Origin: a virus
Reading direction: 5' to 3' (one strand)
DNA length: 50,683 bases
IMG/VR virus record: IMGVR_UViG_3300032132_000010
Span: 1 to 50,683 of that record
Shown here: one piece after another, positions 25,901-34,407 of the stretch
How positions within the stretch are numbered: position 1 is the first letter of the stretch
Layout: the number at the start of each line of letters is the position of its first letter
The notes under the pieces: generated by a model
What the model was told of the DNA's origin: nothing
The model's input: only the letters and a program-made list of their open reading frames with translations
Database searches by the model: none
Program-made: the position numbers and the translations under genes

Positions 25901-28900
25901 CGCAGAAGAAGGGCGGGAAGGGGCCATCGGCCACGGCGCTATCCGGCCTTTACGCTCAAGACACGCACCCGCTCGGCCGCCTCGTCTACGCATCCGCGAC
26001 GGGCGCAACCGAGGTGCACAACCTCGCCTACGCCGAGCGCCTTGGACTGTGGGGCGAGGGGACGGCGTTCGGCAACGTGCTCGAGTTCGTGGCGAAGATC
26101 GGCAAGGGCGGGCTCGCCACCATGGAGCAGATCGCGCGCGAGCTGAAGCAGCGCGGGCTCTACACAGCGCGCGCCATCTCCATGAAGGGCGTCAAGTACG
26201 AGCGCCTGGAGCACAACCTCACCGACGAGCAGACGACCATCTACAACCGCGTGGCCGAGGCGTGGCAGATCGTCCACAAGAACATGGTCGCGGCGACACA
26301 GATTACCGAGGGCGGCAAGGAGGCGAACAAGCGATGGAAGGGCCAATACTGGGGGCTCAACCAACGGTTCTTCGACCAGATCATGACGTCGATGGCGATG
26401 CCTTCGACGCTCAAGCAGATGCACGCCGACATCGACGCCGGGCATTCGGTTGTGATCCAGCTGATCAACCACTACGGCGAACGCTTGGAGCGGCTGGAGG
26501 CTGAGCGAAAGCGCCAGGTCGCGGCTGGGGAGATTGATGAGGAGGCGTCGTTCGACTACGACCTCTCGCCCAAGGGTGACCTCATCGAGATGGTGAAGAA
26601 GGCGTTTCCTGTGCAGCAGTACGAGGAGGTGGTCGGGCCGGACGGCAAGCCGTTCAAGCGGCCCGTGACCGACAGCGAGGGCAAGCCCGTACTGAACCAG
26701 GAAGCCGTGCGGATGCGCGACGAGCTGCTGCTCGACCTGGATGAGCTTCGCATCCCGCTCGGGCCGGTCGACATGATCTATCAGGAGTTCGGCTCGGAGC
26801 GGGTGGGCGAGATCACCGGGCGCAAGCAGCGCGTCGAGTTCGTGGACGGCCGGCAGGTTGTGGTCAAGCGCAAGGAGAAGGCCGAGAACAAGGCGGCGGC
26901 CGACGACTTCATGGGCGACCGCATCCCCATCCTGATCTTCACCAAGAAGGGCGGGACGGGGCGCAGCTACCACGCCGACCTCGGCGCGAAGAACCAGCGG
27001 CTCCGCAGGCACTACGTCGTGCAGTCGGGCTGGATCGCCAACGACACGATCCAGGGGCTCGGCCGGACGCACCGGACCAACCAAGCGCAGCCGCCCGAAT
27101 ACATCCTCGTCCAGACGGACCTCCCCGGTCACAAGCGGTTCGTGTCGTCCATCGCGCGGCGCATCGAGCAGCTGGGCGCGTTGACCAAGGGCCAGCGAGA
27201 CGCGGGTGCGTCCCTGTTCACCGAAGCGGACAACCTCGAGGGCGCATACGGCAACCCCGCGGTGCGCCAGTTCATCAACAACATCGTCAACGGCAGGGTG
27301 GACGGCATCGAGGCCGAGGACTTGGTGGAGGAGCTGGGGATTACGGGCATCCTCACCGAAGCGGGCAACGTGGTGGACGCTAAGGTGCCCGAGGTCCCGA
27401 AGTTCCTGAACCGCATCCTGTCCACGACGACGGACAGGCAGACGGCGTGGTTTGAGGGCTTCAACAACCTGATGGTCGCCATGATCGCGGACGCGACCCA
27501 AAACGGAACGCTCGACACGGGGATGCAGACGCTCCGCGCGAAGTCGGTCAAGGTGAACAGCGTGACCGAGGTCCGCAAGGACGACGAGACGAAGGCCAAG
27601 ACGGAGCTCCTGTCGGTCACGACGACGAACGACAAGCCGCGTGTGCCGTGGGAGCAGGCGCAGAAGCGTTACCCCGCGGATTCGTTCTGGGTGAACAACA
27701 AGAGCGGCTTCGTCTGGTCGGCCGGCCCGAAGCGGAACCGCACCACGTCGGGCGGCAACGTCGAGGTGGTGCGCTCCATGTACGGACCAGGCGGGCGCGG
27801 GTCCGACGTCATGGACTACCAGCTGTCGGGGCACGGGAACAACTGGACGAACGTCACCGACGAGGCGCAGCTGGAGCGGATGTGGACCGAGCGGTACGAC
27901 AAGACGCCCGCCACCGAGGAGACGGACGTGCACCTCCTGACGGGGATGCTGCTCCCGATATGGGACAGGCTGCCGGACAAGGGCAAGGTCTACCGGATCA
28001 CGATGCCGGGCGGGACGCGCGTGATCGGGCGCGAGATCCCCGAGCGGGACCTGAGCTACACGCTGGAGAGGCTGGGCGTGGGCCGGCCGAAGCTGGAGAT
28101 GGAGCCCGCGGAGCTGGGCCGCCGCATCCTCGCGGGGGACCGCGCGGTGCTGTCGAACAACTGGGTGATCCAGGCCGTGACGGCGGCGAAGGAGACGCGC
28201 ATCGAGGTGGCCGGCCCGACGTTCGCCAACATGGACGCGCTCCAAAAGGCGGGCGTGTTCATCGAGACGCACGGCGGGAAGCGGCGATACTTCGTGCCGA
28301 CTGGCCCGCGCATGGCCGAGGCGTTGGAGGCGGTGCTGCTGGGGCGGGACATCATGCAAGTCGGCAAGCCGCGGACGATGCACCAGTCGGTGCTCGCTGG
28401 CGAGTCGCCGTTCCCGAAGCGCGAGAAGCCGACGCGGATGGGCCAGGAGGAAGCGCAGGCCGCTCCCGTGGAGGACGACAAGGAGTATCCGCAGGTTCGC
28501 GGCGGCATCGTGGACGGCCTCGAGGTGGGCGAGGACATCCCCAACGCCAGTTCCATCAGCGCCTCGCTGGGCGAGGACTACGAGGAGGTCGGCGTCCGCG
28601 AGATCCCGATGTCCGACTTCAGCTTCGACCCACAGCAGCTCTACTACGGCAGCCACCAGTTCCGCCGCGCCGAGGCGTTGGCCGAGGAGATCCGCGAGTC
28701 AGGCCGCATCGACCCGCTGATCGTCGTGCAGGACGGACACGCCGATGGGCCGTACCTGCTGGAAGGCCAGCACCGTGCGGGAGCCCTGCACATCCTTGGC
28801 AAGACCAGCTTCCCCGCGCTCGTCGTGCGCGACCTTGACCGCGAGACGATCACGCGCCAGCAGGGCCGCGGCGGCACGGGCGGCCCGCGCGGCGCGACGA

Positions 28901-31900
28901 CCTACTTCGCCACGCCCGACGAGCACGGACGGCGCGCGTTCACCGTCGCGTTCTACGAGAACGCCAACCGCTCGACCTTCTTTCACGAGATGGGGCACGT
29001 GTGGCTCGAGGCCATGGGGGACCTGGCCGAAGATCCCGAGTTCGGTGACGCCTTCAAGGACGACTGGACGTTCATCCTGTCCTTCCTCAACGTCACCAGT
29101 CGCGCCGAGATCGGTGAGCCCGAGCATGAGAAGTTCGCGGACGCCTTCATGTTCTTCGTGCTGGAGGGCAAGAGCCCGTCCGCGCGCCTGCGTCCGGCGT
29201 TCGCCTCGGCCGAGCGGTGGCTGATCCGCCTGTTCCGCAACCTCGACGACAAGGACATCGACCTCAACGACGACATGAGGGGGATCGCCGCGCGGCTGCT
29301 GGCGACCGACGACGAGATCGCGGCGGCCGAGTACGAGCTTGGCGGCACGGGGCTCTCCGACGAGATCCTGGCGGGCATGGACGAGGCCGATCGCGCCACG
29401 TACCTGAAGCACGTGGCCGCGGCCGGCGACATCGCGCGCGCGGAGCTGGGCGCACAGGTGCTCCACAACGAGGCCCGCGCGGCGGCGCGCGAGGAGAAGA
29501 TGGAGGAGTTCCGGGCGAAGGCCGCGAAGCGCGTGGACGAGCTCCCCGAGTCGGTGGTGCTCTCGGCCATGGCTCACGGCACGATGCCGGACGGCTCGCC
29601 GCTGCCCGAGGGGCTGTCGACCATGAAGCTGGACAAGGCTTCAGTGGTCGAGGCTCTGACCGTCATCAGCGCCGAGACAGGGCAGCCCTACGTGCGCTCC
29701 CCGAAGGTGGTCGAGCGCCTGGAGGACGCGGGGGTCCTGACGAACCAAGGCGGGGTCCCGGTGGAGCAGGCCGCCGAGGAGTGGGGCTTCGGCAGCGGCG
29801 ACGAGATGGCCCGTCGTATGTCGATCGCCCTGGACAAGCCGAGCCTCGTCGAAACGATGGCCCAGCAGGAGCTTGGCAACGAGTTCCCCGAGCTGCTGGG
29901 GACCCGTCAGATCCGCACCCTGCGCCGCAAGGCGGTCGCCAACGAGGAACGGGTGAAGCAGCTCGAGGACGAGCACAGGGAGCTACAGCGCCACAGGCGG
30001 GCCGCTGTGGACCGCATCCCCAGTCAGGCAGAGATCAAGGCGTCCGTGCTGGCCTTCCTCCGGCCGCTGCCCATCTCGGCGCTCCAGCCGCAGGCGTTCC
30101 TCTCGGCCGCTGGGCGCGAGGGCAACAAGTCTGCCGCCAGGTGGCGCGTCGGGGACTGGGATGGCGCGGCCGAGGCCAAGCGGCTGGAGCGGTGGAACCT
30201 GCTCGCGTTCATCGAGTCGACCAAGATGCTGACGCACGTCGAGCGGCAGAGCCGCTGGCTCAGTAAGGCCGCCGACGAGAAGGGCGAGATCGCCAAGACG
30301 CTGAACAAGGCCGGCCACACCTACTTCCCGCAGGTGATGGCGCTCCTCGAGCGGTTCAGCTTTGTGCGGCGCTCGGGTCCTGGGCTGGATCGGCTGAAGT
30401 CTCTGCGCGATTGGGTGGAGGGGCAGCGGAAGCAGGCGCGCGAGGTCGGTGACTTCCGCGAGATGGACATCCCCGAGAAGCTGCTCGACGAGGCGTTCCG
30501 CAAAAACTACCGGGACATGACGGTCGAGGAGCTGGCGGACCTCTACGACGCGGTGGCGTCGATCCACCACGTTGCCAAGAACAAGGTGCGGATGCTGAAG
30601 GCGAAGCAGAAGCGGACGCTCCTGGACATCGTGAAGCAGATCGTCCCGACAGTGAAGGCGAGCAAGAAGGCGATCGTGCGCGGGATCGGCGCGCGCAACA
30701 AGCGCGAGCGGGCGATGGATCTGATGGACGACGTGTGGGCCGGCGGCGTGAAGGCGGGCTTCTACGCGCGCGCGATGGACGGTGACGTGGACGGCGGGCC
30801 GATGGCATCGCACGTGGTCGCGCGGCTCAACAAGGCGGTGGACGTCGGGGCCGAGCGACTGATCGAGGTGCACCGCGCGCTGGTCGGGCTCTACAAGGCG
30901 AGCTTCAGCAAGGAGTACCAGCGCAAGATCAACCGGCGCGAGGTGATCGCAGGGCTGAACCTCTCGCGCGAAGATGTGATGTCGATCGCGGGGCACTTCG
31001 GTAACCCGCAGGGCCGCCAACGGTTGCTGATGGGGCTGTCGAAGGAGCAGCTGGCCGCGGTGCTTCAGACGATGACCGCCGCGGAGTGGCAGTTCGTTCA
31101 GGGACGCTGGGACCTCTTTGAGTCGTTCTGGGCAGAGATCGAGGAGCAACACGCGCGCCTGACCGGCGTCCGGCCGCGCGCCGTCGAACACCTCCCCTTC
31201 ACGATGACCTCCTCGGACGGGATCGAGGTCGAGCTCTCGGGCGGGTATATGCCGCTGATGTATTCGGACACGCGCCCGAACGCCACGGAGCTGGACGAGT
31301 GGGCGAGCGAGACGTACCGAGGCTCGGCGCTGTTCAAGATGATGCGGCTCGGCTTCACCAAGACGCGCAAGGAGCACGTGGACCGGGCGCTGCGCCTGGA
31401 CCGCGGTGTCGTGACACAACACCTCGCGGACGTGGTTCACGCGCTGTCGGTGCGCGAGGCCGTGCTCGACGTGCGGCGCATCCTTGGCAACAAGGACGTG
31501 CACAAGATCATCGAGAAGCACTACGGCCCTGCGGCGATCCGCAAGCTGAACCACTGGGTGACCGACGTCGCGGCGGGCAGCGCGGGCAGCCGCGAGGGGT
31601 TGGAGAAGGTGCTCGCGTACCTGCGCTACGGCACGGTGATCGCGCGCCTCGGGTTCCGCCTCGTCTCGGCCCTGAAACAGTGGTACGGGCTGCGCGCAAC
31701 CGTCGTCCGCATCGGTGACACGCCGGCCGAGGGCGCGCACTGGATCGGCGTGGGCGTCAAGCGGTGGCTGTTCCACCACAAGGGGTCGGCCGTCGACACG
31801 CCCGCGTGGGTGATGAGCGTCAGTTCCTTCATGAAGGGGCGACTGAACGGATCGTTCCAGCGCGAGCTGAACGAGATGCGCCAGGAGGTGCAGCGCGAGT

Positions 31901-32676
31901 TCATGAACGCCGCGAACGAGTACGCCTTCTGGATGCTGGCGCGGATGCAGTTCGGTGCCGACCTGATTACGTGGCTCGCGCAGTACGAAAAGACGATGAG
32001 CGAGATGGGCGCGGGCGTCGACCTCAAGGAGTGGGAGGCCGAGGCGATCCAGCGGGCGGACCAGGCGGTGAAGGACACGCAGGGCGGCGGCCAGTCGGTC
32101 GACCTGTCGTGGTGGGAGCGTGGCAACCCATTGCTCCGTGTGCTCACCACGTTCTTCACCGACGCCGGGATCAAGTTCAACCTCACGCGGCTGTCCGCGC
32201 AGCGCCGTAGCTTCAAGGGTGGGACGCCCTACGAGAACGGCATCGAGTACGCGCGTTTCCTCGCGGACCTGTCGATCCTCTACTTCACGACGCCCGCCGT
32301 CGTGGCGCTGGCCGCCATGGCTGGGCTCGGGGATGACGACGATCCCGACGAGATCATGGAGCGGTTCATCCGCATGGGCTTCGGGGAGATGGCCGACATG
32401 GTGCCGATCTTGCGCGAGGCGTCGGGGCCGATTCAGGGCTACCCGTACCGCGGGCCGGCGGGCTTGGGTGCGGTGCAGACCGGCATCGCCATGTCGCAGC
32501 AGATCGGACAGGGCAAGCTGGACAAGGGGTTGTGGAAGAACAGCGCGTTGTTCGCGGGCAACCTGTTCCACTGGCCGACCGGGGCGCTCGTCGAGGGTGC
32601 CGAGGCGTTTGAGCAGATGCTCCGCGGCGATGCGCCGAGCGCGCTGCTGGGCTTCCGCGACTACAACAAGAGGTAA
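19987..32676 (+). CDS. Giant DarB-like polyvalent virion protein: N6-methylase-like, Strawberry-notch helicase, ParB-like and metallopeptidase-like domains
   Basis: One uninterrupted 4,229-residue chain starting at GTG. Residues 265-330 are a hydrophobic Ala/Gly segment as in internal virion proteins. About 1385-1600 is an N6-adenine methyltransferase fold, with EPSAGTGN at 1410-1417 and NPPF at 1473-1476. Residues 1602-1727 are a Gly/Ala/Pro/Asp-rich linker. About 1780-2400 is a Strawberry-notch/SF2 helicase: Walker A GDGTGVGKTRE at 1835-1845, DESHK at 1962-1966, GGTGR at 2322-2326, GRTHRTNQ at 2359-2366. A ParB-like domain spans about 2870-2955, with EGQHR at 2926-2930. HEMGH at 3000-3004 with E3048 suggests a zinc peptidase-like site. 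The C-terminal 1,100 residues are helical and virion-like. Such proteins are packaged, ejected and known to counter restriction (P1 DarB). Confidence 0.88.
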   Translation: MTINVPASTGGDGDEQPQPQQQPQQQQAPPRPSESLSRDLLRHDGPLARFGENVAPPPSFRGPVDNLMAHYREREAAMQRAAMVAANNDPDEYAKGLTIGKLLGMPSSEAGHSAAKYGSPLFFHQLEHDLRAMDHNRPQLAAWLRNVDNAAVSSDDLDTLEKLHDSIVFAGKERSWFGEMWEAGENGLVGVQASYYHLAGLKGMIDLQAAAEGAADANRRIRESREGQSIGVQRYFQRVGRAKGALDTLMVAFSDPSNLGIMMADSLGFSAPSLVMAAAVGKAGAVGGTALGTATGLAPVAAGFAVAGGLAGAAVGAMAGGTFVEMGAWINQTIEETIDPTTGKAYDITDADSLFRAYSNTALMERAQAEGLRKGLTIGAVDAASIFLGGRFLRAAAGKGRLAKVAAYGKEGVTQGAMEGAGEGSSLLAVAGGDVLNWTEDDWAEWRKQMAIESAVSLGPEAGHVLIGYLARKPLDARERKMERVGKALQAEQNLGALLAAGEAYADSKTAGRNDGDEAGELVDTIASGAGVSILRWDKVTWDEFFTSRGLSPGEALAEIVPGEGPGSGIRMYHDAHANGEIRVSLRDLLKAKASTEEYAPLVALARSRHDLPSPVEAEEVLAEHEHENQEVVRRFQEERTLNQEAEDIRDKLAAAEENEGEGGPSPEEMVKLRGRRAEIEARLQELAKGRETVRQESQVVFDKALEELTAVRGADRDIGDPRVLATMHTAIVQTKAAAAGVPVAEMAKRVDVSFVAEQAPAAGDRPVAPVRPVTEPDGEADAVTPDAATAPGSGQEADTEADADRTLPEAGDEIEVFDALGKPRRGTVLAAKESADSGRLVRVRFDDGTEAMAADHADFAGARTPTGETYSLGGGHQPGLSTPSSVTGVPQGTLIRDLTDDQLRSVSKALSDHAAASSGKTSVAATRELRAVSAEAQRRKSEAAPAETDDGRVSYDVEADRLEPTGDIAASYSGDTLAKGKVNKPFTEDGSLWLATEVTENKDGQTVAKAYQLTPANEWTGETVTYDEAIERGADAAVGLFHGVQVKAKTIPGGDDAYVMTGPPADFAPEAAAPAAPGQSTDSPAAPAGETRRPHYSVSPQQLEEEARAAAGGTLHLEPLEAFPHPHLAGLASVLASMGDEAPVVTYDRGVLNPTVADDDRFREKFDLIERFVGEGADAAIPAIEDEPEVEVVPDDEFEAEDPPKNAKPLADEPTEGGNPVKEFLEGLVDKANEVLGPPPSQEEGATPTAPPAAPAPDATLPDDQAAESPEIAEKVKRTVELADRLDARLVIGHKDGAFTPPAPMTWQELQREAATYFGGTQAEGAFTSQDLANATEFWLNRRIARYPNPEALRFEDWVALVRSWSELIPTQTRRTDDKVKFQQFSTPSEYAAVIAWVANVTAEDVALEPSAGTGNIAAHAKVRGAAVVANEIDPMRAALLRALEIPVIYNENAEQISNILPDINPTVVVMNPPFSSSGTRNKKDTMIGSQHIDQALKMLRPGGRLVAIVGGGQARKGTGRTGMAFEASSFRGWWKRTMDTYTVRANVGVAGKVYSRLGTSFPTRVLVIDKTGPTANPESALDVDVETLGELITALEDVRDARPEVDRESGRPSVEAPGDAGSESGGRAPDAGAPVARPGSGGGGVQQPGVRTDTGDGDRGPAPAGGDGPASGDGAAGGPADAAGSPGAAGGGQATGGATAQPAGGDAGGLPASDDAAGAAPSGVEDTAAEESPQDEALIEKGAEFIAEADDEAGVFDTYAPAIAVKGASPHPSPLVESAAMASVSFPEIKHDLRLSKEAIAGASNAQLETAALAGQAFEVILPNGKRQGFFAGDGTGVGKTREIIAILMDNMNHGRKRHVWVSASKDLYDDAVREWGSMGGDPALLMNMKKVKANTGKIPNQDGVVFVNYDTLKVGAQYLPDGEAITDEGKVSRLDQIREWLGTESEEAAAEFDGVIVFDESHKMGSAIAQKKGGKGPSATALSGLYAQDTHPLGRLVYASATGATEVHNLAYAERLGLWGEGTAFGNVLEFVAKIGKGGLATMEQIARELKQRGLYTARAISMKGVKYERLEHNLTDEQTTIYNRVAEAWQIVHKNMVAATQITEGGKEANKRWKGQYWGLNQRFFDQIMTSMAMPSTLKQMHADIDAGHSVVIQLINHYGERLERLEAERKRQVAAGEIDEEASFDYDLSPKGDLIEMVKKAFPVQQYEEVVGPDGKPFKRPVTDSEGKPVLNQEAVRMRDELLLDLDELRIPLGPVDMIYQEFGSERVGEITGRKQRVEFVDGRQVVVKRKEKAENKAAADDFMGDRIPILIFTKKGGTGRSYHADLGAKNQRLRRHYVVQSGWIANDTIQGLGRTHRTNQAQPPEYILVQTDLPGHKRFVSSIARRIEQLGALTKGQRDAGASLFTEADNLEGAYGNPAVRQFINNIVNGRVDGIEAEDLVEELGITGILTEAGNVVDAKVPEVPKFLNRILSTTTDRQTAWFEGFNNLMVAMIADATQNGTLDTGMQTLRAKSVKVNSVTEVRKDDETKAKTELLSVTTTNDKPRVPWEQAQKRYPADSFWVNNKSGFVWSAGPKRNRTTSGGNVEVVRSMYGPGGRGSDVMDYQLSGHGNNWTNVTDEAQLERMWTERYDKTPATEETDVHLLTGMLLPIWDRLPDKGKVYRITMPGGTRVIGREIPERDLSYTLERLGVGRPKLEMEPAELGRRILAGDRAVLSNNWVIQAVTAAKETRIEVAGPTFANMDALQKAGVFIETHGGKRRYFVPTGPRMAEALEAVLLGRDIMQVGKPRTMHQSVLAGESPFPKREKPTRMGQEEAQAAPVEDDKEYPQVRGGIVDGLEVGEDIPNASSISASLGEDYEEVGVREIPMSDFSFDPQQLYYGSHQFRRAEALAEEIRESGRIDPLIVVQDGHADGPYLLEGQHRAGALHILGKTSFPALVVRDLDRETITRQQGRGGTGGPRGATTYFATPDEHGRRAFTVAFYENANRSTFFHEMGHVWLEAMGDLAEDPEFGDAFKDDWTFILSFLNVTSRAEIGEPEHEKFADAFMFFVLEGKSPSARLRPAFASAERWLIRLFRNLDDKDIDLNDDMRGIAARLLATDDEIAAAEYELGGTGLSDEILAGMDEADRATYLKHVAAAGDIARAELGAQVLHNEARAAAREEKMEEFRAKAAKRVDELPESVVLSAMAHGTMPDGSPLPEGLSTMKLDKASVVEALTVISAETGQPYVRSPKVVERLEDAGVLTNQGGVPVEQAAEEWGFGSGDEMARRMSIALDKPSLVETMAQQELGNEFPELLGTRQIRTLRRKAVANEERVKQLEDEHRELQRHRRAAVDRIPSQAEIKASVLAFLRPLPISALQPQAFLSAAGREGNKSAARWRVGDWDGAAEAKRLERWNLLAFIESTKMLTHVERQSRWLSKAADEKGEIAKTLNKAGHTYFPQVMALLERFSFVRRSGPGLDRLKSLRDWVEGQRKQAREVGDFREMDIPEKLLDEAFRKNYRDMTVEELADLYDAVASIHHVAKNKVRMLKAKQKRTLLDIVKQIVPTVKASKKAIVRGIGARNKRERAMDLMDDVWAGGVKAGFYARAMDGDVDGGPMASHVVARLNKAVDVGAERLIEVHRALVGLYKASFSKEYQRKINRREVIAGLNLSREDVMSIAGHFGNPQGRQRLLMGLSKEQLAAVLQTMTAAEWQFVQGRWDLFESFWAEIEEQHARLTGVRPRAVEHLPFTMTSSDGIEVELSGGYMPLMYSDTRPNATELDEWASETYRGSALFKMMRLGFTKTRKEHVDRALRLDRGVVTQHLADVVHALSVREAVLDVRRILGNKDVHKIIEKHYGPAAIRKLNHWVTDVAAGSAGSREGLEKVLAYLRYGTVIARLGFRLVSALKQWYGLRATVVRIGDTPAEGAHWIGVGVKRWLFHHKGSAVDTPAWVMSVSSFMKGRLNGSFQRELNEMRQEVQREFMNAANEYAFWMLARMQFGADLITWLAQYEKTMSEMGAGVDLKEWEAEAIQRADQAVKDTQGGGQSVDLSWWERGNPLLRVLTTFFTDAGIKFNLTRLSAQRRSFKGGTPYENGIEYARFLADLSILYFTTPAVVALAAMAGLGDDDDPDEIMERFIRMGFGEMADMVPILREASGPIQGYPYRGPAGLGAVQTGIAMSQQIGQGKLDKGLWKNSALFAGNLFHWPTGALVEGAEAFEQMLRGDAPSALLGFRDYNKR
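24791..25165 (+). CDS. Putative gene nested in another frame within the giant polyvalent gene
   Basis: A 124-residue ORF (MPAPKWIERVDAQALKHLE...), read in the +1 frame relative to the host gene. GGAGG at 24777-24781 is nine bases before the ATG, and an in-frame TGA at 24785-24787 precedes it. Codons here (CTG, GAG, GCG, CCG, GAC) show the GC-rich third positions typical of this genome. Over exactly these bounds the host frame switches to GGA, GCT, GCA and CCT, encoding a featureless Gly/Ala/Pro/Asp linker. Normal host-frame bias resumes just after the stop. This pattern argues that the nested frame is, or recently was, the selected one. The product looks helical, rich in Leu, Glu and Ala, without Cys or membrane segments; its function is unknown. 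Confidence 0.7.
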   Translation: MPAPKWIERVDAQALKHLETLGVSPAGEPPTLVLLSLGLEAAAGEFNSPAYEPILETEIADLRLLAATDPQAAMEQLGDPQMPLDHLEPLEAGKQLVEQLHSRLGETQEDYPPATTLPVQHPPA

Positions 32677-32679
32677 CCG

Positions 32680-33069
32680 ATGGCGAAGCGAATCAGGGAT
32701 CTCACGCCCGAGGTGCTGCGCCGAGCATTGGTGCCGCTCGGGCCGCTTCCGCAGCGGACGTCGGAGGAGTTCACGGCGTCCGGCGACGGCCTCGTCATGG
32801 ATCTCGGCCTCAATGCTTGCAGGGACTGGTCGGTGTGCGTGGTGGAGAACGGGACCGTAACCTCATGGGATGTGCGCTTTGAGTACAGCCTCGACGCGGT
32901 TAACTGGACTGAGATATCCGACCTGACGCACACACGCGCGATCACCGGAGACGGCGTGGTCAAGGGCACCACCCCGGCCTACCCCGCGACTCACTTCCGC
33001 CCGCGCGTAGACGAGTTAACGCTCGGCGGGGGCACCAACATCACCGTCTACATCTTGGGGATGCCATGA
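32680..33069 (+). CDS. Beta-rich hypothetical virion-region protein
   Basis: A 129-residue protein starting three bases after the giant gene. The N-terminus is a short basic helix (RIRDLTPEVLRRALVPLG). The rest is beta-like, with DVRFEYSLDAVNWTEIS and a C-terminal strand ending VYILGMP. That end resembles the ILGM ends of the paralogues at 33372 and 33833, so it may be a distant relative. A structural role is likely from position only. Confidence 0.5.
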   Translation: MAKRIRDLTPEVLRRALVPLGPLPQRTSEEFTASGDGLVMDLGLNACRDWSVCVVENGTVTSWDVRFEYSLDAVNWTEISDLTHTRAITGDGVVKGTTPAYPATHFRPRVDELTLGGGTNITVYILGMP

Positions 33070-33371
33070 CCGATCCGAAACCCGCGCCGACGCAGGCACC
33101 CTGCACCGTCTGTGGGCAGATGTTCCCGCTGGACGACATCACGATGGTCACGGATCTTGCCCAGGATGAGATCGCGGGCCTCGGCCCCGGCGATGTCGCG
33201 GGCTTCTGCCCGAACGACCTCGCGTGGCGGAAGGTGAACCTGCTCACGAAGCTGCTGGCTGCCAAGCTGCTAGCCGAGCAGTACGCGCCGATCTGGGCTG
33301 CCGATCAGGCGGCGCAGGACACCAAGGACAAGGCCGAGTGGGACGCCAAGCAGGCGGCGAAGGGTGTGTGA
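33066..33371 (+). CDS. Small protein with possible zinc site
   Basis: A 101-residue protein starting in the stop of the previous gene. CTVC (about residues 13-16) plus a later single Cys could bind a metal, but the set is incomplete. The C-terminal half is helical and charged. No family is recognised. Confidence 0.5.
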   Translation: MTDPKPAPTQAPCTVCGQMFPLDDITMVTDLAQDEIAGLGPGDVAGFCPNDLAWRKVNLLTKLLAAKLLAEQYAPIWAADQAAQDTKDKAEWDAKQAAKGV

Positions 33372-33836
33372 ATGGCCGTCACCGACATCGAGCCGGTCTA
33401 CTCCAACAGCGGGTGGCACGCTGTTCTTGTTGACCTGGAGGGGACGGCCTGCACGGGGAGTCACAGCGGGCAGGTGCTTGACCTGGACACGCTTGGGCTG
33501 GTGCCGATGGCTCTCGCCTACCACTACCACCAAGACGGAACGCTCACGAACAGTTCCACAACCGCCACCGGGAAGATCGCAGGGGACGCGCAGACCTACT
33601 GGATGGATTACATTACGGGTGGCCTGCAAAAGCTCAACTTCACATGCAACACCCCCGACGTTGCGGCCATCGTTCCGTTTCAGCGGTACGACGATGCCAA
33701 ATCTGTGTGGCACGGGATGACGAGCATCAGCGCAGGCATGGGCCTCACGGGGACGGGCGGCGCGGGGAGCTACGTCAAGCTGACGATGCTGGGGAGGTTT
33801 GCTGAAGACCTTAGGACGGCGGTGCAGCGGCGATGA
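33372..33836 (+). CDS. Beta-rich paralogue, tandem copy 1
   Basis: A 154-residue protein. It shares DIEP or DVEP openings, an EGTACTGS or TGTACTGS strand, and a -TAVQRR or -QAVQRR end with the next gene, and the same overall pattern with the protein at 7427. The body is beta-rich and almost without Lys. Its place after the virion genes and its paralogue by the portal suggest a surface protein such as decoration, spike or fibre. The function is unproven. Confidence 0.6.
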   Translation: MAVTDIEPVYSNSGWHAVLVDLEGTACTGSHSGQVLDLDTLGLVPMALAYHYHQDGTLTNSSTTATGKIAGDAQTYWMDYITGGLQKLNFTCNTPDVAAIVPFQRYDDAKSVWHGMTSISAGMGLTGTGGAGSYVKLTMLGRFAEDLRTAVQRR

Positions 33837-34297
33837 CTGACGTAGAACCCACCCTCGTCAACACCGGCTTCCACGGGGTCACGCTGGACGTGACGGGGAC
33901 GGCCTGCACCGGGTCTGTCTCTGGCGACTGGATCACGCCGCTCTCCGCGCAGGGGCTTGTGCCGTTGCTGGTGGCGCTGCGCTACGTCGAGGACGGCACG
34001 CTCACCGATGCAACGCTGACGCTTGAGGTGCTGCTCAACGAAGACGATGCCACGGTCTACGAGGTGAGCTACTACGACTCGTCCTTCAACCCGATTGCCC
34101 CGCTGGCGGCGACCAGCAACCAGCGCGGTGTGATGCCCTTCCAGTACCGGGACTACTCAAAAGCCGAGCTGTATGATGTTCTCGCCATTCGCGCTACGGC
34201 TGCGTTCAGCGGCACGGGCGGGGCGGGCAGCATCTTGCACGCGACCATCCTTGGGATGCAGCTTCCCGAGTTCCGACAGGCGGTTCAGCGACGATGA
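33833..34297 (+). CDS. Beta-rich paralogue, tandem copy 2
   Basis: A 154-residue tandem relative of the preceding gene, overlapping its stop. SGDWITPLSAQGLVP matches GDWITPL in the protein at 7427. The end AIRATAAFSGTGGAGSILHATILGM matches AIRATAATTGT...FIG there. Tandem duplication followed by divergence is the simplest history. Likely a virion surface component. Confidence 0.6.
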   Translation: MTDVEPTLVNTGFHGVTLDVTGTACTGSVSGDWITPLSAQGLVPLLVALRYVEDGTLTDATLTLEVLLNEDDATVYEVSYYDSSFNPIAPLAATSNQRGVMPFQYRDYSKAELYDVLAIRATAAFSGTGGAGSILHATILGMQLPEFRQAVQRR

Positions 34298-34407
34298 TAG
34301 GCGCGTGGATTGAGTTCGTTGGCCGAATGATGATCGGCGCGGCGATCCTGTGGGAACTGGGGAAACTGGGACACCTGATAAGGGGAGCGTGGAAGCGATG
34401 GATGTGA
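34294..34407 (+). CDS. Tiny membrane-associated protein
   Basis: A 37-residue ORF (MIGAWIEFVGRMMIGAAILWELGKLGHLIRGAWKRWM) starting in the stop of the paralogue gene and overlapping the next gene by ten bases. One amphipathic or hydrophobic helix spans most of it, with a basic C-terminus. Its place after the virion genes makes it a holin or lysis candidate, but this is a guess. Confidence 0.4.
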   Translation: MIGAWIEFVGRMMIGAAILWELGKLGHLIRGAWKRWM

